NCBI GenBank assembly: GCA_963575645.1
Contig: OY754467.1
Span: forward strand, 31,741,108 to 31,805,107
Direction of reading: 5' to 3'
Origin: Xanthostigma xanthostigma
Taxonomy: Eukaryota; Arthropoda; Insecta; Raphidioptera; Raphidiidae
DNA: 64,000 nucleotides
This document shows, one piece after another, positions 31,668 to 42,890 of the stretch. Every line of letters begins with the position of its first letter. The first letter of the stretch is position 1. Below the pieces are notes generated by a model. That model saw only the letters and a program-made list of their open reading frames with translations, was not told the origin of the DNA and ran no database searches. Position numbers and translations under genes: made by a program.

Positions 31668-31790
31668 AGGCCGCTGCAACACTAGGCTGGTTTTGCTGCT
31701 AGAATCGTTCCTGGCTGCCGCGCTGGCAATGAGGATGGAAACGACGCGAGCTCGCGTGCCTGGTCACAAGATGGATTTCTAAATTAAAGT
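31668..31790 (+). mobile_element. TGCACACGAGGC MITE, truncated copy 2
   Basis: CAGGCCGCTGCAACACTAGG, CTGGTTTTGCTGCTAGAATC and CAAGATGGATTTCTAAATT match the left third of copy 1. Confidence 0.6.
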
Positions 31791-32789
31791 AAGTAATTTA
31801 GGAAAGACAAAGCGTGAGTTCAGTTCCAACGATAAGTGTTTACTTAAAAAATAAAAATTGAAATAATGTTTTAAAATTGATTTTCACACAGTGTCAATGC
31901 CGATTGATAATTTTAAGTAAGATGATGCTTCGATAGAGATTTTTAACAGTCTTGGCACTAAGTAACATTGTATACAAAAATTTAGCTTGTAGGAACTTAA
32001 CAGATTGCCTACTTTTATTGCTTGAATGACTGGATTTTAGCTAGTATCAATAAGTGGACTGATAAATAAAATAATGAGAAAGAGGGAGAAGGATGGGGGA
32101 TGGAGGAGAAGAGGTGATCAGTAGCCACTAAATGAAGTTTTTTTTTCTCTTCCGGCGAATCAATGATCAGTAGCCAGCCTGATTGTATGCCGAAAAACGA
32201 TTCCAGGGTGACGGTACGGGGAAGATAGAGAGGGTTTTAGTGTGTAGGGGGTCTTATCCTGAATCCCACACTACGCCATGAATGATCGTAAAAAGAATTT
32301 CTCCCTGACAAAAAAAATATCAATAAACCAAACCACTTATAAAATTGCGGTACTGGGAATCATTAAATCTATTGTAAAAAGTTGAAGAGATTTTTTTAAA
32401 CGTTGTCGAGAATATCGATCAGTACCATTAGAATGTTTGCGACAAAAAAAACGAAAGAAAAACAATAAATATAAACGATTAACAGTAACGTGGATGGTTT
32501 AACAGTTCGAGTAAAAGAAAGAACAGTTCCCCGGTTTCTTCCGTTATTTATTGATGTTGTCAAAAGTATTTAAGTTGTCGAGATCTGAGATATCAGAACA
32601 AAGTTCTTAGGACAGACAACGGTCAGTAAAAGTTTTAATATAACAAGAAATAGAAAAAATAATTATTGAGAAGTTGCTTCTTGATCGCTATCTTTCTTCT
32701 GTCAGCCAAAAGAAAATAAGCTGCAGACAGACAAACGAACGTGACGTGTTAACAGATTAAGGTGCGGATTGAATATATTTGTTGGGCCT
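31791..32789. other. Intergenic, nothing recognised
   Basis: Contains a purine-rich stretch (GAGAAAGAGGGAGAAGGATG near 32075) but no supported gene. Confidence 0.4.
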
Positions 32790-33055
32790 AAATCTAGTAA
32801 GAATTTCAAGAATAATATCAAAATGGTTTCTTATTCGTCCTGTGCTCAAAATTTGCCTTCCTTATCCAAATGTCCTAAAATTCCTTCATTCGCTCATTCC
32901 TATTTATTAAATGGAAGTTTAATAAATGTAGAAAATAACGGGAAATGTGATCTATAGAAAATAGTGATGGTGCGAATGGCGTCTGTTATGACATAAAGTC
33001 GAGAAACGGACGATAAACGCATTATTATTGTTATTATTATTACTATAATATTTAA
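32790..33055 (+). mobile_element. 5'-truncated SINE copy
   Basis: It matches the 3' two-thirds of the SINE at 12037-12417 in the opposite orientation: GTGCTCAAAATTTGCCTTCC, CCTTCATTCGCTCATTCC, GAAAATAACGGGAAATG, and a final ATTATTATTGTTATTATTAT tail. The tRNA head is missing. Confidence 0.75.
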
Positions 33056-33166
33056 ATGACAAGCTCTGAATTCCGGAATTCTAATCTGAACAGTTTATTT
33101 CATACAGTAACATTTGACATTTGATGTAATCTGATTGGAGCAGTCTAGCCAAATAAAATTTAGCAG

Positions 33167-33343
33167 ATTCACAATCGAACCAATGGTGTTTACAGGGATT
33201 CAAACTCGGACCAACGGCGCTCAAAGGGATTTAGACTCGGGCCAATAGTGTTCACGGAGATTTAGAGCCGGACTAATAGTGTTCATAAAAATTCATTTTC
33301 GGATCGATATAGGGTTCAATAAGATTCAAACTCGAACGAACAA
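33167..33343 (+). repeat. 31 bp tandem array, ~5.6 units
   Basis: Units begin at 33167, 33198, 33229, 33260, 33291 (33 bp) and 33324 (partial). Consensus parts are ATTYARACTCGGACCAAT and GTGTTCACAGGG. They differ by 15-30%, so the array is old. Confidence 0.8.
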
Positions 33344-33479
33344 CAGCCACTGTATCTGATCTCACTCACACAATAAAATTAGAGAGAATGCACAGTCAGT
33401 TTTCTATGTCAATGATTGAAACAAAGATTTTCAATATTAAATGAAATTGAATTTATAATAAATGAATAGCGGTATACGA

Positions 33480-33720
33480 TATATTAAGTATGCTCGTCAC
33501 AACAAGAGCCCGGTCCTATATTTCAGCGTTCACGTGCAAAAGGGCAGAGAGAAGCGGCGGCGTGTGTCGGTCCGCTAGTCTGCTGGAGGGCAGCGGTACT
33601 AATTGGCCCGCGGCACCGATAGAGAACGGCTCAGCTCAACAACAAACACGTCCCGATCGTGACCACCCCCACACCTCCACCCCTTAAGTTCTATGTCCGG
33701 GGCCCTTACTCGAAACAGCG
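33480..33720. other. GC-rich, CpG-containing patch
   Basis: About 200 bp with GAGAAGCGGCGGCGTGTGTC and GGCCCGCGGCACCGATAG, much higher in GC than its flanks, with 64-65 codon ORFs on both strands and no recognisable domain. It could be a promoter region, an exon of an unannotated gene, or a GC-rich MITE remnant. Confidence 0.3.
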
Positions 33721-34044
33721 AATTACTGCTGCAGTTTGTTTGTTGAAATATAGCTGTAATGGTATAAGACCAAATAACGCATTTATGTCTCAATTAAACA
33801 TTTTTTAGACAAGATATTAAAACCAAAAAATCTGATTTTATTTTTGACTTTTCGGAAACTTTTTCCTAAATGGTGATCCGTTCGCCACTGTTTTGTGTTA
33901 AATTTTCAGTAAAATAAGATTAATAAAATTTAAACATTTAATCAGTATTTTATCAACGGGTGAATCTGGAATTGCGAGTCTGGCAGAGCGTTTGCGGTTA
34001 TTTCGCTTCTGCGCAGCATATGACATTTGCAAAAAAAATAAACC

Positions 34045-34325
34045 AAATTGATTTTTTTTTAATCTTTTATTTTAGCATCTATATAATCCAGAAATAAAAA
34101 TCCCAGACTATTTTGTCTGTTTTAAAGGACCTGATCCGCCCGAATATATTTAATTAATACGTATTCGCTAAAAATATTAACGTCTCGATAATGATAATTA
34201 TGCGTAGCCATACCTACGAGAGAGAAAGTTTATCGAGATGCTTATATTTTTTGCGACAAAATAGTTTGTGATTTTTATTTCTGAATTATATTATAAATGC
34301 TAAAATAAAAGATTTAAAAAAAATT
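34045..34325. mobile_element. Palindromic MITE, ~60 bp arms
   Basis: TTTTATTTTAGCATCTATAT on the left is inverted on the right as TTTTATTTTAGCATTTATAA. AGAAATAAAAATC and ACTATTTTGTC follow on both arms. Its right end abuts the TTGGTTGTCTGTAAAGTCGG repeat. Confidence 0.65.
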
Positions 34326-34530
34326 GGTTGTCTGTAAAGTCGGTTTACGGACGATAGTTTTACGTGATAACGTATTCCGCTCGAATATCATATTTAATAA
34401 TTACGCACAGGGTCAGGCGGAACGTTAGGAACGTTACACTTTTTCGTGCATGCAGCCGGTGTTTCATTTTTTTATATTGACGTGATTCATCAATTTATAA
34501 GACGTTATCACGTCAAAATGTGAAACCCGA
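34319..34530 (+). mobile_element. TTGGTTGTCTGTAAAG repeat, copy 1
   Basis: AAATTGGTTGTCTGTAAAGT through TTTACGTGATAACGTATTCC to GACGTTATCACGTCAA. It matches 62005-62190 at about 90%. TTACGTGATAACGT and ACGTTATCACGTCA form inverted ends. It is non-coding. Confidence 0.65.
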
Positions 34531-36380
34531 AACTTTCTGAATCGCACTAGCCGAGTTAATATTCAGTTCGATATCTAACATGAAGAATTGAAATTTAAGT
34601 AGATATTACCTTTGGGCACAGTTAATTGTATATTATACACGCTTAGCAACTAAGAGCATAAGAAATTTCAGTAATAGCGCTGCTAAGAAACCTGGTCGGC
34701 TTTATTTAAATCACGTAAAGTTAAAGTGCTTTTAACAACAAGAAACTGTTCTAAACTGAAGTTCAAACGAACGACTCAAAGGATTCTCAGAGACAATGAC
34801 CTACCTATATCTGCTGACACACAAGAACATTGGTAATTAAGACCAATTTGCACCTTAAAAAACGAACTGAAACACCGTCAAGTGCCGGACACTTTTTACG
34901 AAACCAATAATGGTTAGGCAGTACCTACCAATTTAAAAATGTTTTTTAATATAGTTCAAAGTCATCTATTAAATGTCACTTGATGGTATAGTTGGTATCC
35001 AAATCTAAAGTAAAGGGTATATTTGTTACTCGCAGCATCGCCTACCGTTCGCAATTTTTCATTCTCCTATAAAATTGTGCGTAAAATGACCATTTTTCAA
35101 ATAACTAATAATAATTAAACAAAATCTTTAATTATCAAAAATTTTATGTCTAATGAGATATAGTTGTCGGTCTAAAAAAAACATAATATTAATTATAATT
35201 ATTATTTGGAAAAATACAAAAAATATATATATTATTTGACGTTTACTTTCACGAAAACTACTGGCGCCGCTAGCGGACGATAGAGCGGGATTGAACTGCC
35301 TTGTTATTATTGTTTTAAACCGCGAAGCTTCTTAATAAACTATATGACAGGGAGCGCGACGAAAACAACAAATGATGGCCACATGAAATCATACCATTGC
35401 ATGGTGTACCTATTGCTCAGTCCACAAATCACGCTGCGATCGATTCAGTTGTACCCACTTTATACTCTACACCCGACCAATACACAAATGTACTCCGAAT
35501 AGTACGGAAATCGCAATCACACAATTAGAGTGCAATCATATATTTGTCTTTTTTTGTGATAACAGCACGTTGGTTCGAATTGATTGCTGTCATAGATAAC
35601 AGCATAGAACTTTTGATAAAAAGAAATATATGTAAGTCAGTATTTAATAGGCACAGAATGACGACAATATATTATGCGTTAAAATGAGATTGTTTTCTGT
35701 TTAGAAATTAGCATCTTTTTCACCGCACGCGCCGTTTGCCGGATCGCAAATACGATAGGTGAGGTCTTTTACATCATGGTGTACCGGATTATCACCTCAC
35801 ATTGTATGCAAATGGATCCCGTTACTTCTGTTAAGTTATTTCACAACTGACTTGTTGAAATTGTAGACATTAAAAGCTACAGTGTATAAAAAAAAAATAA
35901 AATATTGTATAGACAAGTGCCTGTATCAAATTTTTTGACCGTTGAATTTGCTTTTATGTCTGGCATTTTATATTGTACTTTCTGACCGACGCATTCTTTG
36001 TAATGACAAAGAATGTGACATGTTTTTGAAAGTGTGTATTGTATTTTGTTCTGTTCGATTCTATACTCCAGGCCAGCGGGTTGGCACAAGCTCCCCTTCC
36101 ACTTTCTTGTTTGCATAGAGTCTACCACAACAACAAAAATAATGTTATAGAATGAGATCAAGTGGTAAGAATGGTATAAATTAGATAATAATGGTGCTCA
36201 AAAATAATTAAAGATTACATGCTAAACATAACATTGAAAAATAGTGATTGTGATAAAAGAAGGTGTTATAAACTATTATGAAAAGCGATTGTGCACTAAA
36301 ATGAATCAAAATAAACTTGGGAAAACTTAAAAGTTCTACTGATATTTAGTTAGTTATACTTTTAGTTAATTATACTTTTT
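34531..36380. other. Intergenic; one perfect small hairpin
   Basis: No gene found. At 35992-36015 CATTCTTTGT AATG ACAAAGAATG is a perfect 10 bp-arm hairpin. Confidence 0.45.
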
Positions 36381-36386
36381 TATCCA

Positions 36387-36992
36387 ACTCAATTCAGTTG
36401 GTAATGACCTATATTCTATAGCATTACCAACTGAATTGAGTCTATTTACAAAATTCACTTTTCAATATTTTACAATATTTTTTCGTTTTAGGGACCCCTG
36501 AATCCAAAAAACACATTTTTGGAAAAACTCTCGTGTGTTTGTTAGTCTGTCTGTGAGCACGATACAGGCCAAACGGATGAACGGATTGAAGCCAAATTTT
36601 GGGAGGATGTTTGATATGCAAATATGAAGAACGATATTGTTTTTGAGAAAAATCGGCGAATGCGCAAAACATATAACTATGTTTTTAATGGTATACTTTT
36701 TAAAACGGCTTATTATTCTATTTATTTTTTCAAGGAAAAATCAGCTGTTCTTTTGTTCTGTATATCTGTCAGAAATAAACTAATTAAGCATGCTTTGATT
36801 AATTTTTACATGACGTGGAATATATTATGTAGGTAAACATGGCAACAAATAGCAAATAACATATTGAATAATAACCATTACCCATGTGACCTCACGCAAT
36901 ATCAGAAATTTTATTTTCTGTATTTTACTATGTCAAATGTCAATAGTTTTGAAGTTGGAATGATTCCGTCGCCCAATTAGCTGGAATTTTTA
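36387..36992 (+). mobile_element. Hairpin-ended element, copy C
   Basis: The body matches copy A (4909-5562), with a shorter middle. Its 5' hairpin is a different sequence: ACTCAATTCAGTTGGTAATG (36387-36406), a 15-base loop, and its exact reverse complement (36422-36441). The 3' end reads GTTGGAATGATTCCG then CAATTAGCTGGAATTTTT. Confidence 0.75.
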
Positions 36993-37089
36993 AGTTTTGT
37001 TGCACAATATTTCTTTCATACAGCTATAAATTTATGTATAAACGTACATACGTGTATTTTTTTCTCAATCACAAACTCACGTTTGTCGC

Positions 37090-37440
37090 ACAAAGTGTCA
37101 CATAGGGATAGTTAGCAATGGTTTGAGAGAGGCACTTTCTCTGTTAAGGAAAGTCTTACCCCTCACCGTTCAGTTCCTTGCTAGCATTCCCTACAGCAGT
37201 GACGTGCCCAAGGGACAAAGGAATGTGGGAGATTGCAGGCGGATTGAACCCTTTCTTAACTTCAGCTAATGGGAAAAATGTCTTGCTGAACGTTATGATG
37301 TGAAAAGAGAGCGAGAGAGAGGGGGAGAAAGAGAGACGCGTGACTTTACCCATTTGAACCACGTTTAGTTGTGCCATCAGTGCTGAGATTAAATCAAACA
37401 TTTACCCTTGCTAATCTACACACATACTAGAACTCTCTTT
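37090..37440. other. Unassigned, with (GA)n microsatellite
   Basis: A GA-rich run lies at 37308-37338. An 81-codon minus-strand ORF has no recognisable motif. Confidence 0.35.
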
Positions 37441-37865
37441 TATGTTTGACAAGTGTAAGTTTGCATTTTATGCAGTTAGTAGTACAGTCACATTTCACAC
37501 CATGTAAAATTACAGTAGAATCTCTCTTTAAATTTAAAAACTTTACACAAAACGGGTATAAAAAATTTACACTTGTAAATAGACCTGCCTTTAATTTATT
37601 AGATTTATTTACTAATTCACCACATAAGATGAAAAAAATGTCTGCTTAATACCACACGGTAGAAGTGAAACTCTCTCACTCATTTACCGATATTCTTCTG
37701 CGTCCTCACTCGCTCACTTATTGCTAAAAAACAATGCACAGTTTTAAGTAAGGTCTACCAAGAGCATTTAAATGGAATAAAAGAAATGACTTCTCGTTTA
37801 AAGTTACTAGATTTGACAATGTACCGAAATCGTCCACCATTTCGAGACGTTATAGACCAAGAACA

Positions 37866-38402
37866 CGAATCCGCTAGACCTACATCATTTCAGTACTACT
37901 AAGATTTTATCAGTACCTAAATGTAGAATATTTAGTTAAGAACCTATCCCAATTTGCTAGCTTGAAAGCGGGGGGCTTTTAGAGAGAACATGCTTCTGAA
38001 GGTACAAAAAAAAATGTGCTTACCTACGTACGCAATGGTATTATGCAGGCATATTATGAGTGCGAGAGAATTATATGATTTTTTTTGTTTGACAGCTTCA
38101 TGAAATGTAGATTGTTAATTTGTTTCCATGAAGTTTCTCTCTCTTAAACTCATGGACTACTATGTGTGTGTGTAAAAAAAAACCTAAAATAAACCTAAAT
38201 TTCATGAAGCTGTCAAAAAAAATCATCTAATGCTCTCACATGCATGCATAATACCACACGTTTTATGAGCCTTTGGAGCCTGTTATCTCTAAAAGGCCCC
38301 CGCTATCAAGCTGGCAAATTGGCATACGTTCTTAACTAAAGATTGTACATTTACTGATAAAATCTTAGCAGTACTGAAATGACATATGTCTGGCGGATCT
38401 GG
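37866..38402. mobile_element. Long-armed palindromic MITE
   Basis: Left arm (37866-38110) and right arm (38190-38402) are inverted copies of about 80% identity over some 220 bp: CATTTCAGTACTRCTAAGAT, TTAGTTAAGAAC, CAATTTGCYAGCTTGA, TGACAGCTTCATGAAAT. The spacer is about 80 bp and there is no ORF. No duplication was identified at the ends. Confidence 0.7.
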
Positions 38403-38455
38403 AATCTTGCTATATTAGATTCAATTAAAATATATAAAAGTTTTCGTAACTAAGG

Positions 38456-39106
38456 AAAAATTCCAGCCAATTGGAGGACGGGACCATTCCAACTTCAAAA
38501 ATGTTGACATTTGACAATAAAGAAAAGAAAATTTCTGATATCGCGTGAGGTGACGCGGGTAATGGCTAGTATTCAATATGATATTAACTATTCGTTGCCA
38601 TGGTTACCTACATAGTATATTCCACGTCATGTGCAAATTAATCAAAGCATGCCTAACTAGTTTATTTCTGACAGATCCATAAAACAAAAGAGCGGATGAT
38701 TCTTTTTTATTTTCAAAATATTTCCGAAACTATAAAGTTTAGAAAAAAAATGTTTAACAAAACTTTCTTGAAAAAATAAATAGAATAATAATCCGTTATG
38801 AAAAGTATACCATTATTATATAAAAAACACCGTTATAGCATATATCTATTCTGCGCATGCGCCGATTTTACTCAAAAACAATAGGGCTCTTCATATTTGC
38901 ATACCAAACATCCTCTCAAAATTTGGTTTCAATCCGCTCATCCGTTTGACCTGTATCGTGTTCACAGACAAACAGACGCACAGAGTTTTTCCAAAAATAT
39001 GTTTTTTGGATTCGGGGGACCTCAAAACGGAAAGATATTGTAAAATTTTTGAAAAGTAATTTTTGACCTAAACTAGTACCATTCCCCACTTGTGGGTTGG
39101 AATGGT
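38456..39106 (-). mobile_element. Hairpin-ended element, copy B
   Basis: It is an inverted copy of 4909-5562 with about 93% identity, keeping the same terminal hairpin (CCATTCC..CCCAC aa GTGGG..GGAATGG on its own plus strand) and the near-3' GTTGGAATGG. Copies A and B are close, so this family was active more recently than the mariner it entered. Confidence 0.8.
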
Positions 39107-39660
39107 AAAAATAATTACAAATTTAAATTGTGTGTAAATGTAATTGTACTGTAAATTGTTGTGATTTTTTTAACTGCAGCCTGAAGTCACGCAAGACTTA
39201 AAATTCACTATTTTGTCAGTTGGTCAAATTGGGGCGGTTTTATTGTTATCATGTATTTTTCTAGCATGTGGGTAGAATGGATTGATGGTACTTTGTAAAT
39301 AATATCATTCTCGTTTGTTTTGACTGTCATTTGTTAGTCAGTTAACTAATTTCTCTATATTATACTATCGCAGCTGTATTCCTTGTTGCGTTCTCTTTAT
39401 TTTTACTGCCCTCTGTTAACGAGCTGACTGGTTCCTCTAGTGTTCCTTGTTTTGCCTTTTCATTTCTTTTTTATTATACTATATAGTACCTACCGTAGTT
39501 GTGTCTTTTTATTTGTTTTTTACTGTCATCTGTTAGAGAGTTAGCCGTGGGCCCCCAAGTGTTAGAGCCCACAAAAATTGCATTGTTATTATGCTTTTTA
39601 AATACTTTTTCATTAATAATGAACATATATCTATTCTGAAATTTGATTAACGTCTAATTA
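39107..39660. other. Intergenic with a hAT-like end at ~39547
   Basis: GTGGGCCCCCAAGTGTTAGAG resembles the interior edge of the MITE at 48562-49369 (GGCCCCCAAGTAGTGTTAGC in reverse), so a partial relative lies here. No gene. Confidence 0.35.
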
Positions 39661-39668
39661 GAACTCTT

Positions 39669-39904
39669 CAATAAATAAAATCATCCACCAATTTTTCAGA
39701 GAATTATATTAATAAAATATAATATATAATAATAATAATTCAATACATTAACGTTTCGGTCAGGATTTGGATATTTATTAATTTTTATATTTTTTAGATC
39801 AATTATGAAGAAAATCCAGACCGAAACGTTTAATGTATTGAATTATTATTATATATTTTTGTTAATATATTTGTCTGAAAAATTGGTCGACAATTTTATT
39901 TGTT
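39669..39904. mobile_element. Palindromic MITE with CGTTTCGG core, copy 1
   Basis: Arms (39669-39770 and 39810-39904) are inverted: AATAAATAAAATYRTCSACC, AATTTTTCAGA, AATTCAATACATTAACGTTT then CGGTC. The centre is AATTATGAAGAAAATCC. The outer arm matches 56290-56360 and 56510-56620. Confidence 0.75.
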
Positions 39905-39972
39905 GAACATATCTATTTCATTATATTCTATGGGATAGTAAAAATAGTTAATATTGATGGCTATCATTACCA

Positions 39973-40078
39973 TCGGTGAATTTTGAGAACCTTTTGGATG
40001 AATTTTTACACTTTTCTGGGTGAATTTTGACACTTTTTTTGGTGAATATTTGACAATTTTTTGGGTGAATTTATAGTA
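39973..40078 (+). repeat. ~23 bp tandem repeat
   Basis: GGTGAATTTTGACACTTTTT-type units recur four to five times with indels. Confidence 0.6.
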
Positions 40079-40129
40079 GGTACCTATTATTTGTTTGATT
40101 AGATCTGATTTTGATGTTTTTAAAAAGGA

Positions 40130-40215
40130 ACTTCAAACTCCAATTAAAAGATTCTTAATCTAACAAAAAATGGGGTCCTGTTGTGCTAATAAGCCCTAGA
40201 CCCCATAAAATCTAT
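40130..40215 (-). mobile_element. hAT-like element end
   Basis: Read on the minus strand, CAGGGGCGGATCTATAGATT then TTATGGGGTCTAGGGC is the same type of terminus as at 49369. The partner end is not clear. Confidence 0.5.
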
Positions 40216-40948
40216 AGATCCGCCCCTGGAGTTACCAGATTCCTCTACACTAGTACCGCGGTTGTTTTCTTTTCTCTTTACCCCCACCACTATATCCGTC
40301 GCGGAATATTTCCTACCTTACGCGCCTTAAAAAGTTTCATTTAAAAAAAATAAGAATGTATTTTTTCTTATCATTATAATTGAAAAATGTACGCCAGTGA
40401 AGCACAGACGCTATCGGCAATTTGCGACACGATGAAGTATAACCAAGAGTCATTTGAAATTTAGATTAGATTCATATACATTTCAAGTGCGTTTTCTTTG
40501 ACAACAAAACTTTGTATTAGTTAGTGAAACTTTGTGTTGTTATACGATTGTTAAATTCGCGAGCATCCGCGCACCGCACGAAACGCTTCTTCATTTTCAC
40601 TATCTACATAAATTCATTTCGTTTCTTCTTCTTTTGCACATTGCTGCACAGAGTTACATTCAACTTTAAAAGTTATTGTTTCGAACCAAAAATTATATTT
40701 ATCTCGTCTACTTTTGCCGTTCACCTCTTCCCAGTTTATTATCTGTGCTTTTATCAACTTTGTAGGCAATAGACACCCGTTATTCCTGACTGACCGCCTT
40801 CTATAAATGCTACATTTGCTATTCGTCTTCGGGTCCTCGGAAAATGGGTTGAAGGTCTACCGATGATCACAAGAGTTTTTCAAAGTGATTTTAAAAATTT
40901 TGTCAATTGATTTAAAAAGGTTACGTTTTTTTTAAATCTTTACTTTTT
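40216..40948. other. Intergenic, nothing recognised
   Basis: An 82-codon ORF at 40524 is hydrophobic and Phe-rich, as expected by chance in this composition. Confidence 0.4.
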
Positions 40949-41466
40949 AGGATTCCGTACCCGAAGGGTGCCCAACGGGACCCTATTACTAACCGTCCGC
41001 TGTCCGTCCGTCTGTCAGTGGGTTGTATGAAATTTTCACAGAGTGTGTATTCTATTGTCGCTATAACAACAAAAATAATGAAAAACCAAGATGGCGAATT
41101 TAAAAATGGCCGCCATGCTAATTAAAAAAAATCTCCGATTAAGCTGATAAGCATGCGTGTTCAGTCCTATTAACAATATACGAAGATCAAAGAACAAAAT
41201 ATGGCGAATTTCAAAATGGCCGCCTTACAAATTAAAAAAAAATCCGATTAAGCTGATATTGGACATGCGTGTTCAGTCCTATTTCAATTACACGAGAATG
41301 AAAACCAAGGCGACAATTTTCAAAATGGCCACCGAGTAAATTAAAAAAAAATCCGATTAAGCTGGCATTGGTCATGCGTGTAAAAAGTACATAGTGTTAT
41401 AATATCTTGTACGATGGTACGGAACCCTTCGTTTGCGCGTCCAAGTCGCACTTGACCGGTTTTTTT
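40949..41466 (+). mobile_element. GGGTTCCGTACC-family element with tandem interior
   Basis: It starts AGGATTCCGTACCCGAAGG and GTCCGCTGTCCGTCCGTCTG, and ends GGTACGGAACCCTTCG, then GTCGCACTTGACCGGTTTTT. The middle (41081-41385) holds three diverged units of about 109 bp. Confidence 0.7.
41081..41385 (+). repeat. ~109 bp tandem repeat, 3 units
   Basis: Each unit contains AAATGGCCGCC-like, TCCGATTAAGCTG and CATGCGTGTTCAGTCC phrases; units start near 41081, 41190 and 41299. Confidence 0.75.
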
Positions 41467-42690
41467 AAAATTGCAATATATCGAAGTCACTGAGTATAAG
41501 TATTATTCGACTGTTAAAATTTATTTATCAGGAAAATATATTTTATTTTACGAATGAAGTTATCATTAACTGAGACACTAATGTCCAGTTGTAGAAAGCA
41601 CTTTGTCAGAAAATGATTCGTTTACGCACTAGTCCGTAAAGTATTACAAAAATAATTTGATTTCACCATTCCGATGGTAATAGCTTTGTCAGTTACCATT
41701 CAAACCCAAATATGACCAACAAAGACAAGCATAGTGGGAGTTTCCATCGTAAACAGCCAACATATGATTCCAATATGGCCGAACTGATCTACTTATCAAA
41801 AATAATACAAATATACTTATTATGATGTTAAAATCAGATATTTTGTAGGAGGTACGTACAAAAAATGTAGTATGAATCTGATTGCAATATTTTTTATTAC
41901 TCGTGTGATTGTTAAAAAGCTGACCGCTCGTTTACGATCTCGATACCTAAACTACTATTTCGAAATATTTTTTGACCTAATTTTAAATAATAATCGTTGT
42001 CTGTTTGTATCAAAGTAGATGTTTTCACACTTAGAGTTTTCTCGTCTGCTAAAATTTATTTATCGAGAAAATTAACATTAAGAGCCACGACCAACATGTT
42101 ACTTTTTGTCGTGAGGATTTGTGATTAAGTCACTTGAAGATCATTAGATGTAGCTACTAATGGAGTACAAGCGTAATGCCGTCTTTGCTGAAATACACAA
42201 CTGATGTATTACGAGATATTTCGATTGTTGTGTTGTGTTTGCATGGTTTAGAGAGCATCTTTTTGTATGTAATCAAGCGGATCGCGTGCACATTTCTCTA
42301 TTGTGTTGTGTCGCGATGCAATTATCCCTTACTCTTGATTTTCGCTACAGAGAAATGTGTTTGTATTTTAATCATCAAATTGCGAAATATCCAAAATCGC
42401 TCGTTTACGATACAAAATTTAACATGTGTGTGCTGGCCCTAATAATAATAATAATACTTTTCGTGCATATAGCCAAAGTTGCTGAGCATGTAATTTAAGT
42501 AAAAAAAAAAAAAATAATAATAATAATAATAATAGACTATCATAAGCCGTGTATACATTTGCGATCCGAACCGCTCACGGAAGGTTCGTGTCATGTTCGT
42601 TAATGTCACACACTTGAATTCGCTCGAGAAACATTGGGAAAAGCCATATTGCACATACCGTTAAACTAGCGGTATATGCTCTATTATCGT
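41467..42690. other. Intergenic with repeat fragments
   Basis: A fragment of the TTTTATAGGAGGTAGG family lies at about 41830-41930. AAT trinucleotide runs lie at 42440-42457 and 42514-42533. The ORFs of 71-88 codons at 42176-42654 overlap in several frames and look random. Confidence 0.4.
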
Positions 42691-42890
42691 TTTGCAATTT
42701 TTTTTGCATACCTGGCAGATTTCATATTCCAAATTTATTCATTTTCTCTCCAAATGAATAAATTTGCAATATGAGATCTACCAGGTAAAAATGTTCAAAA
42801 CAGACGATGATAATTGTAACTAATTGATACTTCTCTTCTTTATAAATTTCAGCTCGTAGTTGTTGAGTCGTATTCAAAAGGTATAAACAA
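42690..42890 (+). repeat. Dispersed repeat with internal hairpin
   Basis: CATACCTGGCAGATTTCATA (42707) is inverted at TATGAGATCTACCAGG (42771), and AAATTTATTCAT with ATGAATAAATTT between. The downstream GATGATAATTGTAACTAATT matches 7060-7080. Preceded by TTGCACATACCGTTAAACTA, seen again at 45515. Confidence 0.5.

Noticed and set aside
33167-33343. CRISPR-like spacing of repeats
   Set aside because: Units are contiguous tandem copies with no unique spacers, in a eukaryotic setting.
42176-42654. Overlapping ORFs of 71-88 codons
   Set aside because: They overlap in several frames on both strands, are low in complexity and lack any motif.
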